Shown here piece by piece: positions 30,413 to 41,340 of a stretch of DNA of 53,679 nucleotides (its first letter is position 1; each line of letters begins with the position of its first letter). The notes below the pieces were generated by a model. The model saw only the letters and a list, made by a program, of their open reading frames with translations. It ran no database searches and was not told the DNA's origin. This stretch comes from an uncultured Clostridia bacterium (lineage in GTDB: Bacteria; Bacillota; Clostridia; TANB77; UBA1234): assembly GCA_947164995.1 (NCBI GenBank), contig CAMUYU010000005.1, forward strand, positions 1-53,679, written 5' to 3'. The position numbers and the translations under genes were made by a program.

Positions 30413-32161
30413 TTATATATCAATTTGTGTAAATTTTGCTTTTAACTTTTTTAGCTCTTCTTCTTCTCTATCAGAACATGTTAGTATAATAATCTGCTTA
30501 TCTTCTGACATCTCAGAAATTGTTTTTAAAATGTTTTCTAATCTATCTTCATCAAAGAATACAAATGTATCATCAAATATAAGTGGCAGATGCTCGTATT
30601 TGTCTGCTACAGCCATTCTAAAGCCTAAATATATTTGATCTGTTGTTCCACCCCTTAGCTTATCTCTGGTGATGAGGTCACCAAATTCATTTTGACAAAG
30701 GATACCAGTGTTATCATTGTACTTTATATCTTTGTACTTTCCTCCAGTTGTCTTAGAGATATTATATTTAATATCTTCTTCTAACCTTGGAATAATAGCT
30801 TTTTTAATTTCATCGTATGCATCTTTTAATTTATCAATACCTATTTGCATTACTTCTTCTTTTTCTAAAAGCTTATTATATTCTTCTTTCTTATATGCCA
30901 AATCCTCAATTGTTTCATTTAGTTCACCTAAGTTTTCTTTTAGCGAATCTTTTTCAATCTCATATTTATGATATTCTAATTCTTTTGATTTAATATTTTC
31001 TTCTAATTCAATAATATGCTTTTTTAAATCCAAAGTGCGCATATCCGTAATAGATTTTGAAACTCCCAATTTTTCTTTGGCAGTTAACTCCTTCTTCTTT
31101 TTCTTTTTTATATCTTCAGTTATTAAATCAAAGTTATCTGTGTCCGCTTCTATTTCTTCTTTAAAACTATATTTGTAATCTAACAAGAGTGCAGCTACTG
31201 CAATTGGAAGTGTTATTAAAGCAAGAATTAAATGATTTTTTATAATAAGCGTTACTATTAAGCTTATAAACATTACAGATATTAGAACTATATCAATAGT
31301 TTTATTAATCCATCTTCTTCTTTCCTTTTTTTCTTTTTCTTCATTTTTCTTCTCTTGTTCTATATCAAACAATCTTTTTTCATCTTGAATTTCTTTATCA
31401 TACTTTTCATTTATCTCATCAATTAACTTTGAATCTTTAAGTTCTTTATCTAGTTCAACTTTTTCATTAATGATTCTTTCTTGCTCTTCCCTAATAGTTT
31501 CGTTTCTTTTTCTCTTTAATTCCAATCTATCTTTTTTGATTTCTAAATCATATATATCTTTTTTTAAGAGAAATTTTGGCTTTGTTGTTGTTCTTTCTGT
31601 TCCAATTTCTTCACGAAGTATTTTGTCAAGTTTCTTTTGAATTTCATCATAAGACAAACTTTCATCCCCAGTTTGAATTGCATTTCCAAGCTTTTGTATT
31701 ATCGTATTTTGTGAAAGACTATCTACTGATATTTGATTTTGCCTTACTAAAGTACTATTTACAAATGTTTCTTCATCAATGCCTAATTGGTCAAAACCTA
31801 TATTGCTTCCCTTAGATTTTGATTTAGAAAACTCATCTGTGATATCATTATTAAATTCATCATATATAGTAACTTTGTTTTTTGAAAAATCCCTACGCAA
31901 GCTATAAGTTTTACCATCTAATTCATATTCTATCTTTCCAGAAAAATCTCCATTTCCCCAAGGTAAATATTTTTCATAATCAGAATATACTTTACCATTT
32001 TTGTTTTTGCTTATTCCATATAGTACCACTCTTATAAAATCTGCAAGTGTTGACTTACCAGCTTCATTCTTTCCTTTTATAAGATTAATACCATTGCTAA
32101 AATCTATATTTACATTTTTCAATTTTCCAAATCCACTGATTTGAATATTTTTAATTTGCAT
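30413..32161 (-). CDS. SbcC/Rad50-like AAA ATPase (short, with internal TM segment)
   Basis: MQIKNIQISGFGKLKNVNIDFSNGINLIKGKNEAGKSTLADFI; DKLRGGTTDQIYLGFRMA signature; LPLIFDDTFVFFDEDR; TM IVLISVMFISLIVTLII. Confidence 0.85.
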   Translation of the reverse strand: MQIKNIQISGFGKLKNVNIDFSNGINLIKGKNEAGKSTLADFIRVVLYGISKNKNGKVYSDYEKYLPWGNGDFSGKIEYELDGKTYSLRRDFSKNKVTIYDEFNNDITDEFSKSKSKGSNIGFDQLGIDEETFVNSTLVRQNQISVDSLSQNTIIQKLGNAIQTGDESLSYDEIQKKLDKILREEIGTERTTTKPKFLLKKDIYDLEIKKDRLELKRKRNETIREEQERIINEKVELDKELKDSKLIDEINEKYDKEIQDEKRLFDIEQEKKNEEKEKKERRRWINKTIDIVLISVMFISLIVTLIIKNHLILALITLPIAVAALLLDYKYSFKEEIEADTDNFDLITEDIKKKKKKELTAKEKLGVSKSITDMRTLDLKKHIIELEENIKSKELEYHKYEIEKDSLKENLGELNETIEDLAYKKEEYNKLLEKEEVMQIGIDKLKDAYDEIKKAIIPRLEEDIKYNISKTTGGKYKDIKYNDNTGILCQNEFGDLITRDKLRGGTTDQIYLGFRMAVADKYEHLPLIFDDTFVFFDEDRLENILKTISEMSEDKQIIILTCSDREEEELKKLKAKFTQIDI

Positions 32162-32165
32162 ATGT

Positions 32166-33258
32166 TTATCCTTTCATTACTTTATATACAAACTCTAGTG
32201 CTTTATAGTACTTATCTTCGTTTTCTTTATCTTCTTCTATTGCATTTAAAATCTTCTTGGCAAAAATTCCTTTTAGCGTTTCTTCCTTCGATAGTTCATC
32301 AAGATTATACACTACATGTGTCTCATCTATCACTTCATAAACGTTTTTATTCACGACTTTAATTTGTTCTTCGAATTCTGACACATCTATATTTCTTGTG
32401 CCTCTTAGTTCAACTTTATAAATATTCTTTTCATTTAAATCTAACTTATCTATTAATTCTTGAATAGAATTAATATTTGAAATATCTATAACTTTTCTTT
32501 CAAATTCTATTTCGCCAAGTTTAATGAATTTATATGTAACAAATCCACTCTTTAACCTATTTTGACTTAATTCTTTTAGTTTTTCATTTTCTGATACAGT
32601 AATCGTCCCTTCTACCATTCCATGTGAACCTGGTTCATCAAATCCACACGAAGTTAATGCACCAGAATATACAATATTAGTTGCATCAATTTTGGGCTCA
32701 TGTATATGTCCGTAGGGCTACATAGTCGAATTTATCTAACCACTTTTCCTTAATATCGTGGTATTTTTTCCCCGATCCATTTAATGTACCATGAGTAATT
32801 AAGATATTTACTCTTTCTTTATCTACTTCTATTTTTTCTACTTGGTCTGATTCCATATAGTAATCTGTAAATCCAAGACCATAAATATCAACATTACCTA
32901 TAGAATCCTTGCCTACTTCTCCACCAAATATAAACACATTATCTGGCCACTCATAAATATTATATGGCGAGTTCTTAATTAGTGGATCGTGATTTCCTGG
33001 AGTAATATATATTCTTGTATCTGGCACTTCATTAAAACAAGATAACAAATATTGTATAGTATCATCAGAAACAAATTTTTGTTCAAATATGTCTCCTGCA
33101 ATAAACAATATTTCTATTTTGTTTTGTTTTATATAATCAAACACTTTTTTTAATGCATACTTTTGTTCCATTTTCTTTTTCTTTATTAGGTCTTTATTTC
33201 CTTTTAAAGAAACAAATGGCATATCTAGATGCATATCTGCAATATGTATAAATTTCAT
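32166..33258 (-). CDS. SbcD/Mre11-like exonuclease; requires +1 shift at CGG (plus coordinates 32712-32710)
   Basis: FIHIADMHLDMPF, IAGDIFEQ, PGNHDP, ITHGTLNG, then DYVAL^GHIHEPKIDATNIVYSGALTSCGFDEPGSHGMVEGTITVSE on skipping C32712. Confidence 0.9.
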
Positions 33259-33322
33259 ATTTTTCCCTTTCTGATAGTATTTATAATATTATATTATACT
33301 TGAAAATATTAAACAACATAAT

Positions 33323-33352
33323 AAAAAAGATGGCTAAATAGCCATCTTTTAA
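33323..33352. terminator. Rho-independent terminator
   Basis: AAAAGATGGCTA-AA-TAGCCATCTTTT. Confidence 0.8.
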
Positions 33353-33355
33353 TTA

Positions 33356-35512
33356 TTAATCCGAATAAGTAGATGCATTTTTCTTCTTTGGTGCACCAAA
33401 TAATTCATCAAATCTCTTTTCTAGAGCTGCTTGTAAATCATAATCTAAATTGTCATTATTACTATTTTTTATTACCTTTTTACTGCTTGTGTTTTCTGTG
33501 CTTTCGTCTGACAATTCATCATCTAATAAATCATCGTCATCAAAAGATTTAGGTACATTAGTTTGTTTGCTAGCTGGTTTGGCACCCCACACATCAAAGC
33601 TTGAGTTGCTTGGTTTTGTATTCCACTCAGCAGGTTTTGAAAACTTGAAGTCACCTCGTTTTTGATTTTCTAAAGACAAGTGTGATATTTCATTTTCCAT
33701 CGCTTCTTTATATAATGGGTGTGGGCCTCCAACTCCACGAACTTTTTTATCATAATACCAATACTTTCTAGCTCTAATTGGTTTTAATGCTTGTACAAAA
33801 ATCAAGCAATCGTCAGTATCTAATCTTCTAAGTTCATCTGGTGTCATTAATGCTCTTGCCATTATTTGCTCTGAATAACTATGACCAGAAGTTGAGTTAT
33901 CTTTATCTGTACTTAATGAATTGCTATCATGTTTGATAGTTTTTTCACCAAGTAATTTTGAAAATGTTTCCAAAGTTTTTTGAGCATTACTTCCTAAGAA
34001 TAATTGTGTAGAACAGTTGGCCATCATAATTTGTGCCATCTTTTCATCATATATTTCTTCTATTTGGTCTAATGATTGTAGAATAATACTAATATGTAAT
34101 TTCTTAGAACGACATGTTGAAAGAATTCTTTCAAAATTAGGAATTCTACCAATATTTGCAAACTCATCTAGTATTAAAAACATTGGCACCGGAAGTGCAC
34201 CACCATTTTGGTCGCCAAATTCATATAATCTTTGGAACATTTGTGAGAAGAAAATATTCATTAAGAAGTCATATGTTCCATGGCTTTCTGGTGTAATAAA
34301 GAATACTACTGATTTTTCTTTTGCTAAATCTTCAAATTCAAGAGAATTACATGCTGTAAGTTCTGCAATATCTTTTGAATCAAATGCAGAAAGTTTTGCT
34401 GCAAGTGAAACTAAGATATTTGCAAAAGTTTTTTCTGAACCTAATCTAATAGTATCAAACTGTCTTCTTGCTGGATTATCAAAGTCTAGTGCCTTAAATA
34501 TTTCCATCAAGTCTTCGCCTTCGTTTTCAGCACCATATCTAACTAATGCTGCACAAGACGCCAAGCTATGTTCTTCTTTTGGTCTGTTAAACAATATATA
34601 GTAAATACAAGCTTTCAAAAGTGCTTCTGATGTTTGATCCCAGAATGGGTCTCCACCTTTATGACTTCCTGTATTATCTTTTTCTGAAATAATCTTTGTA
34701 ATGATATCTACATCCATTGTATTTCTAATGTGTGCCAATGGATTGTAGCCATCTGAATATTTTGGATCTGCTAAGTTGATAACGTATGTTTTGTATCCAT
34801 GTTTCTTAAATAGTCCTGCTGTTCTATCGTAGATTTCTCCCTTTGGATCAGTAAATACATATGAACCTAACATTTGCATTGCATTTGGTATAGCAAAAGA
34901 TGCAGACTTTCCTGAACCAGAACCACCAATTACTAATATATTTCCATTTTTTCCTGATGGTGGTGAAGGAATCATTGGCATAAAGTGGTCTTTTGCTAAA
35001 ATAAAACCTGTAGTTTTACTTAAAACTGAATACACTTCTCCCGAAGTTGCCCAGTCTGCACTACCATGTTCAACACCTTCGTATTCTTTACCAGTTTTGA
35101 TAACAAGTAAAATAACAAAAAATCCAATAAAATATACTATTGAAAATGGTTTCATTGCTGAAATATATTCACCAAAGTAAACAAATATTGAACCAAAATT
35201 TCCTAAAAAGTCTGATAAATTATCTTGTGACATTTCAGTTATTGCTGAAAGCATTCCTCTTTTATCTTGAGGTAAAGAATTGTTATCAACTTTTAATTCA
35301 CGTATTGCTAATTTTTTTGCTTCTGCCTCATCATTGTTTGCCCTCTCCATATATTGAGAAATAATATCTTCTTCACTATTATCTATGTATAGACCTTTTC
35401 TATAATCCATTACATTTCTAACATATGCTGACACGACAAAAAGGGCTAGTATAATATATACTATCCCTAAAAATATCATTAATAATTTACGTGACTCAAA
35501 CCATTCTTTCAT
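33356..35512 (-). CDS. VirD4/TraG-like type IV secretion coupling ATPase
   Basis: NILVIGGSGSGKSASFAIPN, FTDPKGEIYDRTA, LILDEFANIGRIPNFERILSTCRSKKLHISIILQSLDQIEE. Confidence 0.9.
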   Translation of the reverse strand: MKEWFESRKLLMIFLGIVYIILALFVVSAYVRNVMDYRKGLYIDNSEEDIISQYMERANNDEAEAKKLAIRELKVDNNSLPQDKRGMLSAITEMSQDNLSDFLGNFGSIFVYFGEYISAMKPFSIVYFIGFFVILLVIKTGKEYEGVEHGSADWATSGEVYSVLSKTTGFILAKDHFMPMIPSPPSGKNGNILVIGGSGSGKSASFAIPNAMQMLGSYVFTDPKGEIYDRTAGLFKKHGYKTYVINLADPKYSDGYNPLAHIRNTMDVDIITKIISEKDNTGSHKGGDPFWDQTSEALLKACIYYILFNRPKEEHSLASCAALVRYGAENEGEDLMEIFKALDFDNPARRQFDTIRLGSEKTFANILVSLAAKLSAFDSKDIAELTACNSLEFEDLAKEKSVVFFITPESHGTYDFLMNIFFSQMFQRLYEFGDQNGGALPVPMFLILDEFANIGRIPNFERILSTCRSKKLHISIILQSLDQIEEIYDEKMAQIMMANCSTQLFLGSNAQKTLETFSKLLGEKTIKHDSNSLSTDKDNSTSGHSYSEQIMARALMTPDELRRLDTDDCLIFVQALKPIRARKYWYYDKKVRGVGGPHPLYKEAMENEISHLSLENQKRGDFKFSKPAEWNTKPSNSSFDVWGAKPASKQTNVPKSFDDDDLLDDELSDESTENTSSKKVIKNSNNDNLDYDLQAALEKRFDELFGAPKKKNASTYSD

Positions 35513-35545
35513 AAATGGTTTCCTCCTTTGTAGAAATTGTAATGA

Positions 35546-35767
35546 TTATCTTTCGTCTTTTTCTTCTTCTTTAACTTTGTTTCCGTCTTTGTCTATTGGA
35601 TAAGGTGGTGGATTATCTAATCCTGCAACTGCTTCACCTGGTTTAATTTCAACATATTTTGAATCTGTGCTTACTTTAGCAACAACCTCTTTTTCCTCTA
35701 GTTCCTCCATTCTACCTTTTTCATCAACTTTTAATGGAGCTCCTTTTACTTCTGCCATAACAATCAT
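35546..35767 (-). CDS. Small hypothetical protein (73 aa)
   Basis: ORF with RBS in apparent operon with the VirD4-like gene. Confidence 0.6.
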   Translation of the reverse strand: MIVMAEVKGAPLKVDEKGRMEELEEKEVVAKVSTDSKYVEIKPGEAVAGLDNPPPYPIDKDGNKVKEEEKDER

Positions 35768-35779
35768 CCTTTCTATTAC

Positions 35780-36295
35780 TTAATCTTCAACCTCTAAAGC
35801 TATATAAGACTTATGTGGTAAAAGTTTAATTTTAGCTTTAATCATATTGGTTTCTGTATCAAAATATACTATTGGTTTAACCTCTTGACCTAGATAAGGG
35901 TCAATAATAGTAATTGGTCTTCTAAAGTTTGGACTGTATTTTACTTCTTTATATTCGCTTTCATCACCTGTAAGCTTAATAGAAGAATACTTTATGCTTC
36001 CTGGTTTTACACCAACACGAAGCACGCCGCCTTTAAATTCTCCCGCATTTAAAAGTGCTTCTCCTGGTTTTAACGTTAAGAATACAACTTCTTTTTTATC
36101 CTGTGTGTCTGGTTCTGGATTAAAGAAGAATGTCTTTCTATAACCATTATTAGCAACTTCCATAAATGATTTTAGCATCTCAATTGAACTAACTGTTTCA
36201 CCATCTTCAACAGTTTTATTAATTTGAAATGCTAATGTGTTCATTCCCTGTGCATCGAGAACTGAAAAAACTTTACTTGTGTCAAACATATCCAT
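35780..36295 (-). CDS. Hypothetical protein in DnaJ-VirD4 operon
   Basis: Start MDMFDTSKVF with upstream AAAAGGAG; no family recognised. Confidence 0.65.
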   Translation of the reverse strand: MDMFDTSKVFSVLDAQGMNTLAFQINKTVEDGETVSSIEMLKSFMEVANNGYRKTFFFNPEPDTQDKKEVVFLTLKPGEALLNAGEFKGGVLRVGVKPGSIKYSSIKLTGDESEYKEVKYSPNFRRPITIIDPYLGQEVKPIVYFDTETNMIKAKIKLLPHKSYIALEVED

Positions 36296-36395
36296 AACTT
36301 TTCTACTCCTTTTCTTTTGCAAACCAATCTCTATTTGACAAAATATATTATAACATAAATTTATGTTAACGTCAACCAAATTCATTAGTTTAAAA

Positions 36396-37265
36396 CTACT
36401 GGGATGAATGTAAATTTCTTAATTTTGCATAGAGTTCTTTCTCTTCTTTTGTAAGTTCTTTCGGTATGTCTATTTTTATTGAGACCAAAAAGTCCCCTCT
36501 TTTACCGCTTTTATTGATAAATCCCGCTTCTTTAATGGCTAAAACGTCGCCATTTTGAACACCTTCTGGGATTTTTAGTTTGTATACACCATCTATTGAT
36601 GTGATAGATCTTTCAGCACCTAAAACTGCCTCCGTTGGAGCTATTTTAAGCTCTTTAGTAAGATTATTGCCTTCTAAGGTATATTTTGAGTTAGGTAATG
36701 TATTGATTACTATTGTTAAGTCTCCTCTGTTGCCTGTAAAAATATCTCTTCTTCCTTCTCCACGAAGCAAAACCTTAGATTCTTTAGTTGCACCTCTGGG
36801 CACTCTAACTTTGATGCTTCTAGCATCCTCTCCTGGGAGATTTATATCTACTTGCTTAATTGCACCTTGAAAAGCTTCTTCTAAAGTAAGATCTAATAGT
36901 ACTTCATCTGGGTTAGCAGTGTAAGCTTTCTCTTTTTTACCTGCATTTTCATCCTCAACAAATTCTCCTATAAATATTCTTACAAATTCTGACTTTTTAA
37001 ATCTTTCAATTGTGTCTTTTGAATAAGTAAGTCTAATGCCATTTTGAAGAAAATGCAGATAATACCTAATATTGTATCTCTTTCTTAATCGAGTATTACT
37101 AAGTGTTTCATATGCTTCTGTGATGTCTAAATACTTTTCTTCATTACCCGGATTTACGTCCGGATGGTACTTCTTTGTAAGTTTACGATATGAATTTTTA
37201 ATTTCTTCTTCACTGGCTCTGTGCCCACTTAAATTCAAAATCTTATAATAATTCTTGTATTTCAA
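36396..37265 (-). CDS. DnaJ-like (J-domain plus C-terminal) co-chaperone
   Basis: KKYHPDVNPGNEEKYLDITEAYETLSN; C-terminal DnaJ-type repeats. Confidence 0.88.
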   Translation of the reverse strand: MKYKNYYKILNLSGHRASEEEIKNSYRKLTKKYHPDVNPGNEEKYLDITEAYETLSNTRLRKRYNIRYYLHFLQNGIRLTYSKDTIERFKKSEFVRIFIGEFVEDENAGKKEKAYTANPDEVLLDLTLEEAFQGAIKQVDINLPGEDARSIKVRVPRGATKESKVLLRGEGRRDIFTGNRGDLTIVINTLPNSKYTLEGNNLTKELKIAPTEAVLGAERSITSIDGVYKLKIPEGVQNGDVLAIKEAGFINKSGKRGDFLVSIKIDIPKELTKEEKELYAKLRNLHSSQ

Positions 37266-37354
37266 CTTCTTTTACTTTCCATTTCTTACAAAATCTTTAC
37301 AAAATTATATAATTATTTAAGCAATATGTAAATTAGAAATCCATATTTTTTGAA

Positions 37355-39997
37355 TTATAACGAATACCCCCTGTAAACAACGATAGCACCATCAATTTCG
37401 TCTATTGCCATCATATCGTCTACTTCTAGTGGAACCTTTGCAGGAGTAACAACTTCAACTTTTGAAATAGAGTATTCTGAGCCATCTTTAACTAGAGTTA
37501 ATAAGAAAATATCATAAGCATTTAAATTATATTTATTATCGTTAACTTCTAAAGTCCAATTATTAATGTCTAATATTCCATCTTCTTCAACTTCGTAGTC
37601 TATAACTACCTTGCCTTTTTCATCCATATTCTTTTTGGTTATCTTTAAATCTTTATAATAACCTAAAATATCTAAACTATATTTTTCTATAAATTCTAAA
37701 GACTCACCTTTTTCAGATTTATACTTAATGAAATCTCCAACTTTAAATTGTACGACATCATTAAACTTGTAATCCTGTTCTTCCTTTACTCCAACAACTT
37801 TAACCTTAACATGATTACCCGTTTTTTCATCCTTATAAATCTTTGTTACAACGCCATAATAAGTTGTAGATTTTTCCAATCTATCTATAAAGTATACTGC
37901 TTGCAAAACATCATTATCATCCATTATGCCATATGACTCTGTATACTCATCATCAACACCTAAATATTCATTTAGAGAAATTACACCAATTTCAACATCA
38001 TTTGGATTATCATATTTTCCGAATGCATAGTGATATTTGATTCTTGTAATCTTTAGGCCTTCATCTTCAAAGTATCTAGCAATATTTTGCAATTCTGATG
38101 TTGTAAATTTTTCAATTCTAATTTTATCTGTTAAATCTGTCTTTGAATTTACAACACTGATTGTCTTAATTACCTTTGCTCTTTTATCTGTGTCAAAACT
38201 ATATTTAATCAAATCACCTTTTTCAGCATTTAGTGATTTAACACTAGTTTGATAAACTTTTTCTTTTCCGTTTTGAACTATATAGACTCTATTATTAACC
38301 ACTGAATTTTCATCTTTTACTGGTATAACAAACTTTGAAAATACTCCGAAGTTTACATCTGCAATATCGATTTCATCCTCTAAAGCCTCTATTTTTACAA
38401 CTCTTTCAGCAACATCAAGTGTTAATCTAACTTTTCTATCTATCAATCTATCTAGTTCTGTTGATGTTTGTTTATTAAATTTAAGAATATCTTTTGAATA
38501 GTATCCAACATATTTTGTATTTGCATATGTTTTATAAAATCCCGAAGATGTTGTTATACTGTAATTATCTTTAGCCGTATTATAATCTTGCAAAATTACT
38601 TCTTTTGTAGTAGTAGTACAAACAAAATAATATTCATTCTTTGAAATTTCTACAAGTATGTCACCCTTTTTAAGATCCTTCCAATCAATTCTTTGATTAT
38701 TCTTAAACAAAACGGCTCCATCTGCTATCTTAACTTCGCCTTTGTTAATATCTATTTCTCTAGTAAATATCTCATCTTCTTTTTCATATCTATAGTTTAT
38801 GATATCGTCTTCGAAAACATTTGATACACTACTGTGTGAAGTATCCTTTTCATCATTACTTGTTGTTTTTGGTCTAGTATCTGTAACTTTAACATCATCT
38901 ACGTAATAAATTGTATCCCATTTAATACCTACTGTTCTATCTACAAGAGATTCATCATCATAATGATATACATATGCATAGTCTGCATCTTTACTTACTT
39001 TTGTCTTATTACTTAAATCAAATCCTTCTTCTTTAAGTTGTTTATATGTACCTTCTACTAATTCAGCACCAATATCTGTAGAAACTCCTATTGCTTCCAA
39101 TCTTACAATTTGTCCTGGATATTCTACCCTTTTAAATAATACATCTGACCTTCCACCTATTGTAGAAAAATCATAGCTTGCCTTTTGGTCAAACAATTTA
39201 TAATATCTTCCACTAATTTTAATATATAAATTTCCATTCCCTTCTGAATAACCTTGAATCTCAGCATTCAAAACAGATTCATGGTCAATAATTTTTTGGC
39301 TAAACAAAGTTTGATTTGAATCTATATATGCAAAACCAGAGGTATCATTTCTATATACCATTTTCCAAGTATTAGTATTTAACATATTCCAAATAATATT
39401 AGCTACATTTCCACGAATTGCTTTTTCATGAACAGTTGTAAAAGTAACATTTTTGAAACATCCTATTTCATACATTTTTGAAACGTATTCTGTTTCCCAG
39501 CCCTTTGGATCATCACTTCTTAAATAATCATGACCAAGTGCTAAAGTAACCATCTTTGCAATTTCAGCATATGTTATATCGTTGTTTGGTCTAAAAGTAC
39601 CATCTTCGTAGCCTTTCATTAATCCCGCATTTACAGCAACAGTAATATAATCATAATACCATTCTTTTTTCTCTCTATTTATATCCTTAAACACTACTTC
39701 AGCATCATCACTTATAAGTGCTTCATATTCGGCTGGTTTTAAAGCAGACATTACAATCATTTTTGCAAATTCTGCTCTTGTCACTGTTCGTTCTGCTTCG
39801 AACACTTTATCAGAAACACCAGAAACTATATCTAGCTCTGCTAGTCTTTCTACTGCTCCTTCATATTTTGTTCCTAATGTATCATAAAAATGAACTGCAA
39901 ACGATTTGCTGCTTAAAACCACAGCAAAACTTGCAACCGCTATTCCTGTAAGTATTTTGTAAAGCTTTTTCATTAGTATCATCCTCCAAGAAGGCAT
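37355..39997 (-). CDS. S-layer homology (SLH) domain protein
   Basis: SLH motifs RAEFAKMIVM, GYEDGTFRPNNDITYAEIAKMV; signal peptide. Confidence 0.85.
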   Translation of the reverse strand: MPSWRMILMKKLYKILTGIAVASFAVVLSSKSFAVHFYDTLGTKYEGAVERLAELDIVSGVSDKVFEAERTVTRAEFAKMIVMSALKPAEYEALISDDAEVVFKDINREKKEWYYDYITVAVNAGLMKGYEDGTFRPNNDITYAEIAKMVTLALGHDYLRSDDPKGWETEYVSKMYEIGCFKNVTFTTVHEKAIRGNVANIIWNMLNTNTWKMVYRNDTSGFAYIDSNQTLFSQKIIDHESVLNAEIQGYSEGNGNLYIKISGRYYKLFDQKASYDFSTIGGRSDVLFKRVEYPGQIVRLEAIGVSTDIGAELVEGTYKQLKEEGFDLSNKTKVSKDADYAYVYHYDDESLVDRTVGIKWDTIYYVDDVKVTDTRPKTTSNDEKDTSHSSVSNVFEDDIINYRYEKEDEIFTREIDINKGEVKIADGAVLFKNNQRIDWKDLKKGDILVEISKNEYYFVCTTTTKEVILQDYNTAKDNYSITTSSGFYKTYANTKYVGYYSKDILKFNKQTSTELDRLIDRKVRLTLDVAERVVKIEALEDEIDIADVNFGVFSKFVIPVKDENSVVNNRVYIVQNGKEKVYQTSVKSLNAEKGDLIKYSFDTDKRAKVIKTISVVNSKTDLTDKIRIEKFTTSELQNIARYFEDEGLKITRIKYHYAFGKYDNPNDVEIGVISLNEYLGVDDEYTESYGIMDDNDVLQAVYFIDRLEKSTTYYGVVTKIYKDEKTGNHVKVKVVGVKEEQDYKFNDVVQFKVGDFIKYKSEKGESLEFIEKYSLDILGYYKDLKITKKNMDEKGKVVIDYEVEEDGILDINNWTLEVNDNKYNLNAYDIFLLTLVKDGSEYSISKVEVVTPAKVPLEVDDMMAIDEIDGAIVVYRGYSL

Positions 39998-40042
39998 AAT
40001 GCACCTATTTTCACTTATAATAAATTATATGAAACGTAAAAA

Positions 40043-40068
40043 AGGCTGTCAATTGACAGCCCTTATTT
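40043..40068. terminator. Rho-independent terminator
   Basis: AGGCTGTCAATTGACAGCCCTTATT hairpin. Confidence 0.65.
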
Positions 40069-40091
40069 GTAAGATAATCTTAATATATGTG

Positions 40092-41324
40092 TTATTCTCC
40101 ATGATCAATGCCTTCTGGTTTTTCTAATCCTCTAACAATTATACAAATATCTTTGTTTGTATCAAAGAAAACCCTATCATCTTTCTTGAATGAAAGTTTA
40201 TTGTTTTCAAGTTTTTCGCAATCTTTGAATTCTATTCCTTCAACATCATCCTCATCTGCAGTTACTAAATAGTATTCTTGATTGAATAACTTAACTTTTG
40301 TTTGACCGTACATATAGTAGTCTTCTGTAGTATCTAAAAATTCTGCTTCATTTGCAAACACTACTACTTCGTCGTCTACTTCTTCCACAAGTAAATATCC
40401 TTCTTCTACATCAGCAACTTTTAATTCTTTTTCTAGTTTAACATTTCCTGTGCTCTTAACAGTAAAAATAATCAAAGATTTTTCAAGTGGTTTTTTATCT
40501 ATTTTAACAACTTTTAGTTTTACCACACCATTTTCAAAAGTATTAACATCTATATATTTTTCTCCTGCTTCTTCTGATTGAGAACCAACAACACCAAAAT
40601 AAGTTTTGTTTGCTGTAAGTTTATTTGGATCTGTTTTAGGTTCTTCAACTGGTTTAGTTGGCTCTTTTTCCGCTTCTTTAACAGGCTCTTTAACTTCTCC
40701 TGAAACAACAGTAGGTTCTTTTTCGGCATTAGCTTTAAACATCATTGCATTATAAACTAATACTACAACATTTTCTCTTGTCTCTGGCTTTATAGAAACC
40801 ATATCGTCTGTTAAATATCCTTTAAATAAACCTCCAACTTCTGCACAATCCCAAATATTTACTTCTTTAGAATATTGGTTTGTAAAAGTTTTTCCTTCGC
40901 TATATCCTGCAAGACGATCTAACATTAAAACAATTTCACCAAGTGTAACTTCATTATCTGGTTTAAATGTTCCATCTTCATAACCTTTTATAGCACCTTC
41001 ATTTACAAGTGCATAAACATATTTTGCATACCAAGCGTTTTCCTTTACATCAGGAAAAGTAATTTTTGCTTCTTCATTTTTTAGTTCTATATCGAATGCT
41101 ACAACTAAAACTTTACTCATTTCTGCTCTTGTAATTGTTCCGCTTGGTTTAAATGTTCCATCAGGGTATCCATTAATAACTCCTTTTTGGACTAAAAAGT
41201 TCATAATATCTTCATATCCTTCTGAAAGCCATTGATTTTTTAAATCAAAATCAGAAAACTCAACAGCAAAACAAATAGAACACATTACTACTAAAACAAC
41301 AAAAACTCCTAATAACTTTTTCAT
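40092..41324 (-). CDS. SLH domain protein
   Basis: GYPDGTFKPSGTITRAEMSKVL and GYEDGTFKPDNEVTLGEIVLML; signal peptide. Confidence 0.87.
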   Translation of the reverse strand: MKKLLGVFVVLVVMCSICFAVEFSDFDLKNQWLSEGYEDIMNFLVQKGVINGYPDGTFKPSGTITRAEMSKVLVVAFDIELKNEEAKITFPDVKENAWYAKYVYALVNEGAIKGYEDGTFKPDNEVTLGEIVLMLDRLAGYSEGKTFTNQYSKEVNIWDCAEVGGLFKGYLTDDMVSIKPETRENVVVLVYNAMMFKANAEKEPTVVSGEVKEPVKEAEKEPTKPVEEPKTDPNKLTANKTYFGVVGSQSEEAGEKYIDVNTFENGVVKLKVVKIDKKPLEKSLIIFTVKSTGNVKLEKELKVADVEEGYLLVEEVDDEVVVFANEAEFLDTTEDYYMYGQTKVKLFNQEYYLVTADEDDVEGIEFKDCEKLENNKLSFKKDDRVFFDTNKDICIIVRGLEKPEGIDHGE

Positions 41325-41340
41325 AATAATCCCCCTTTAT

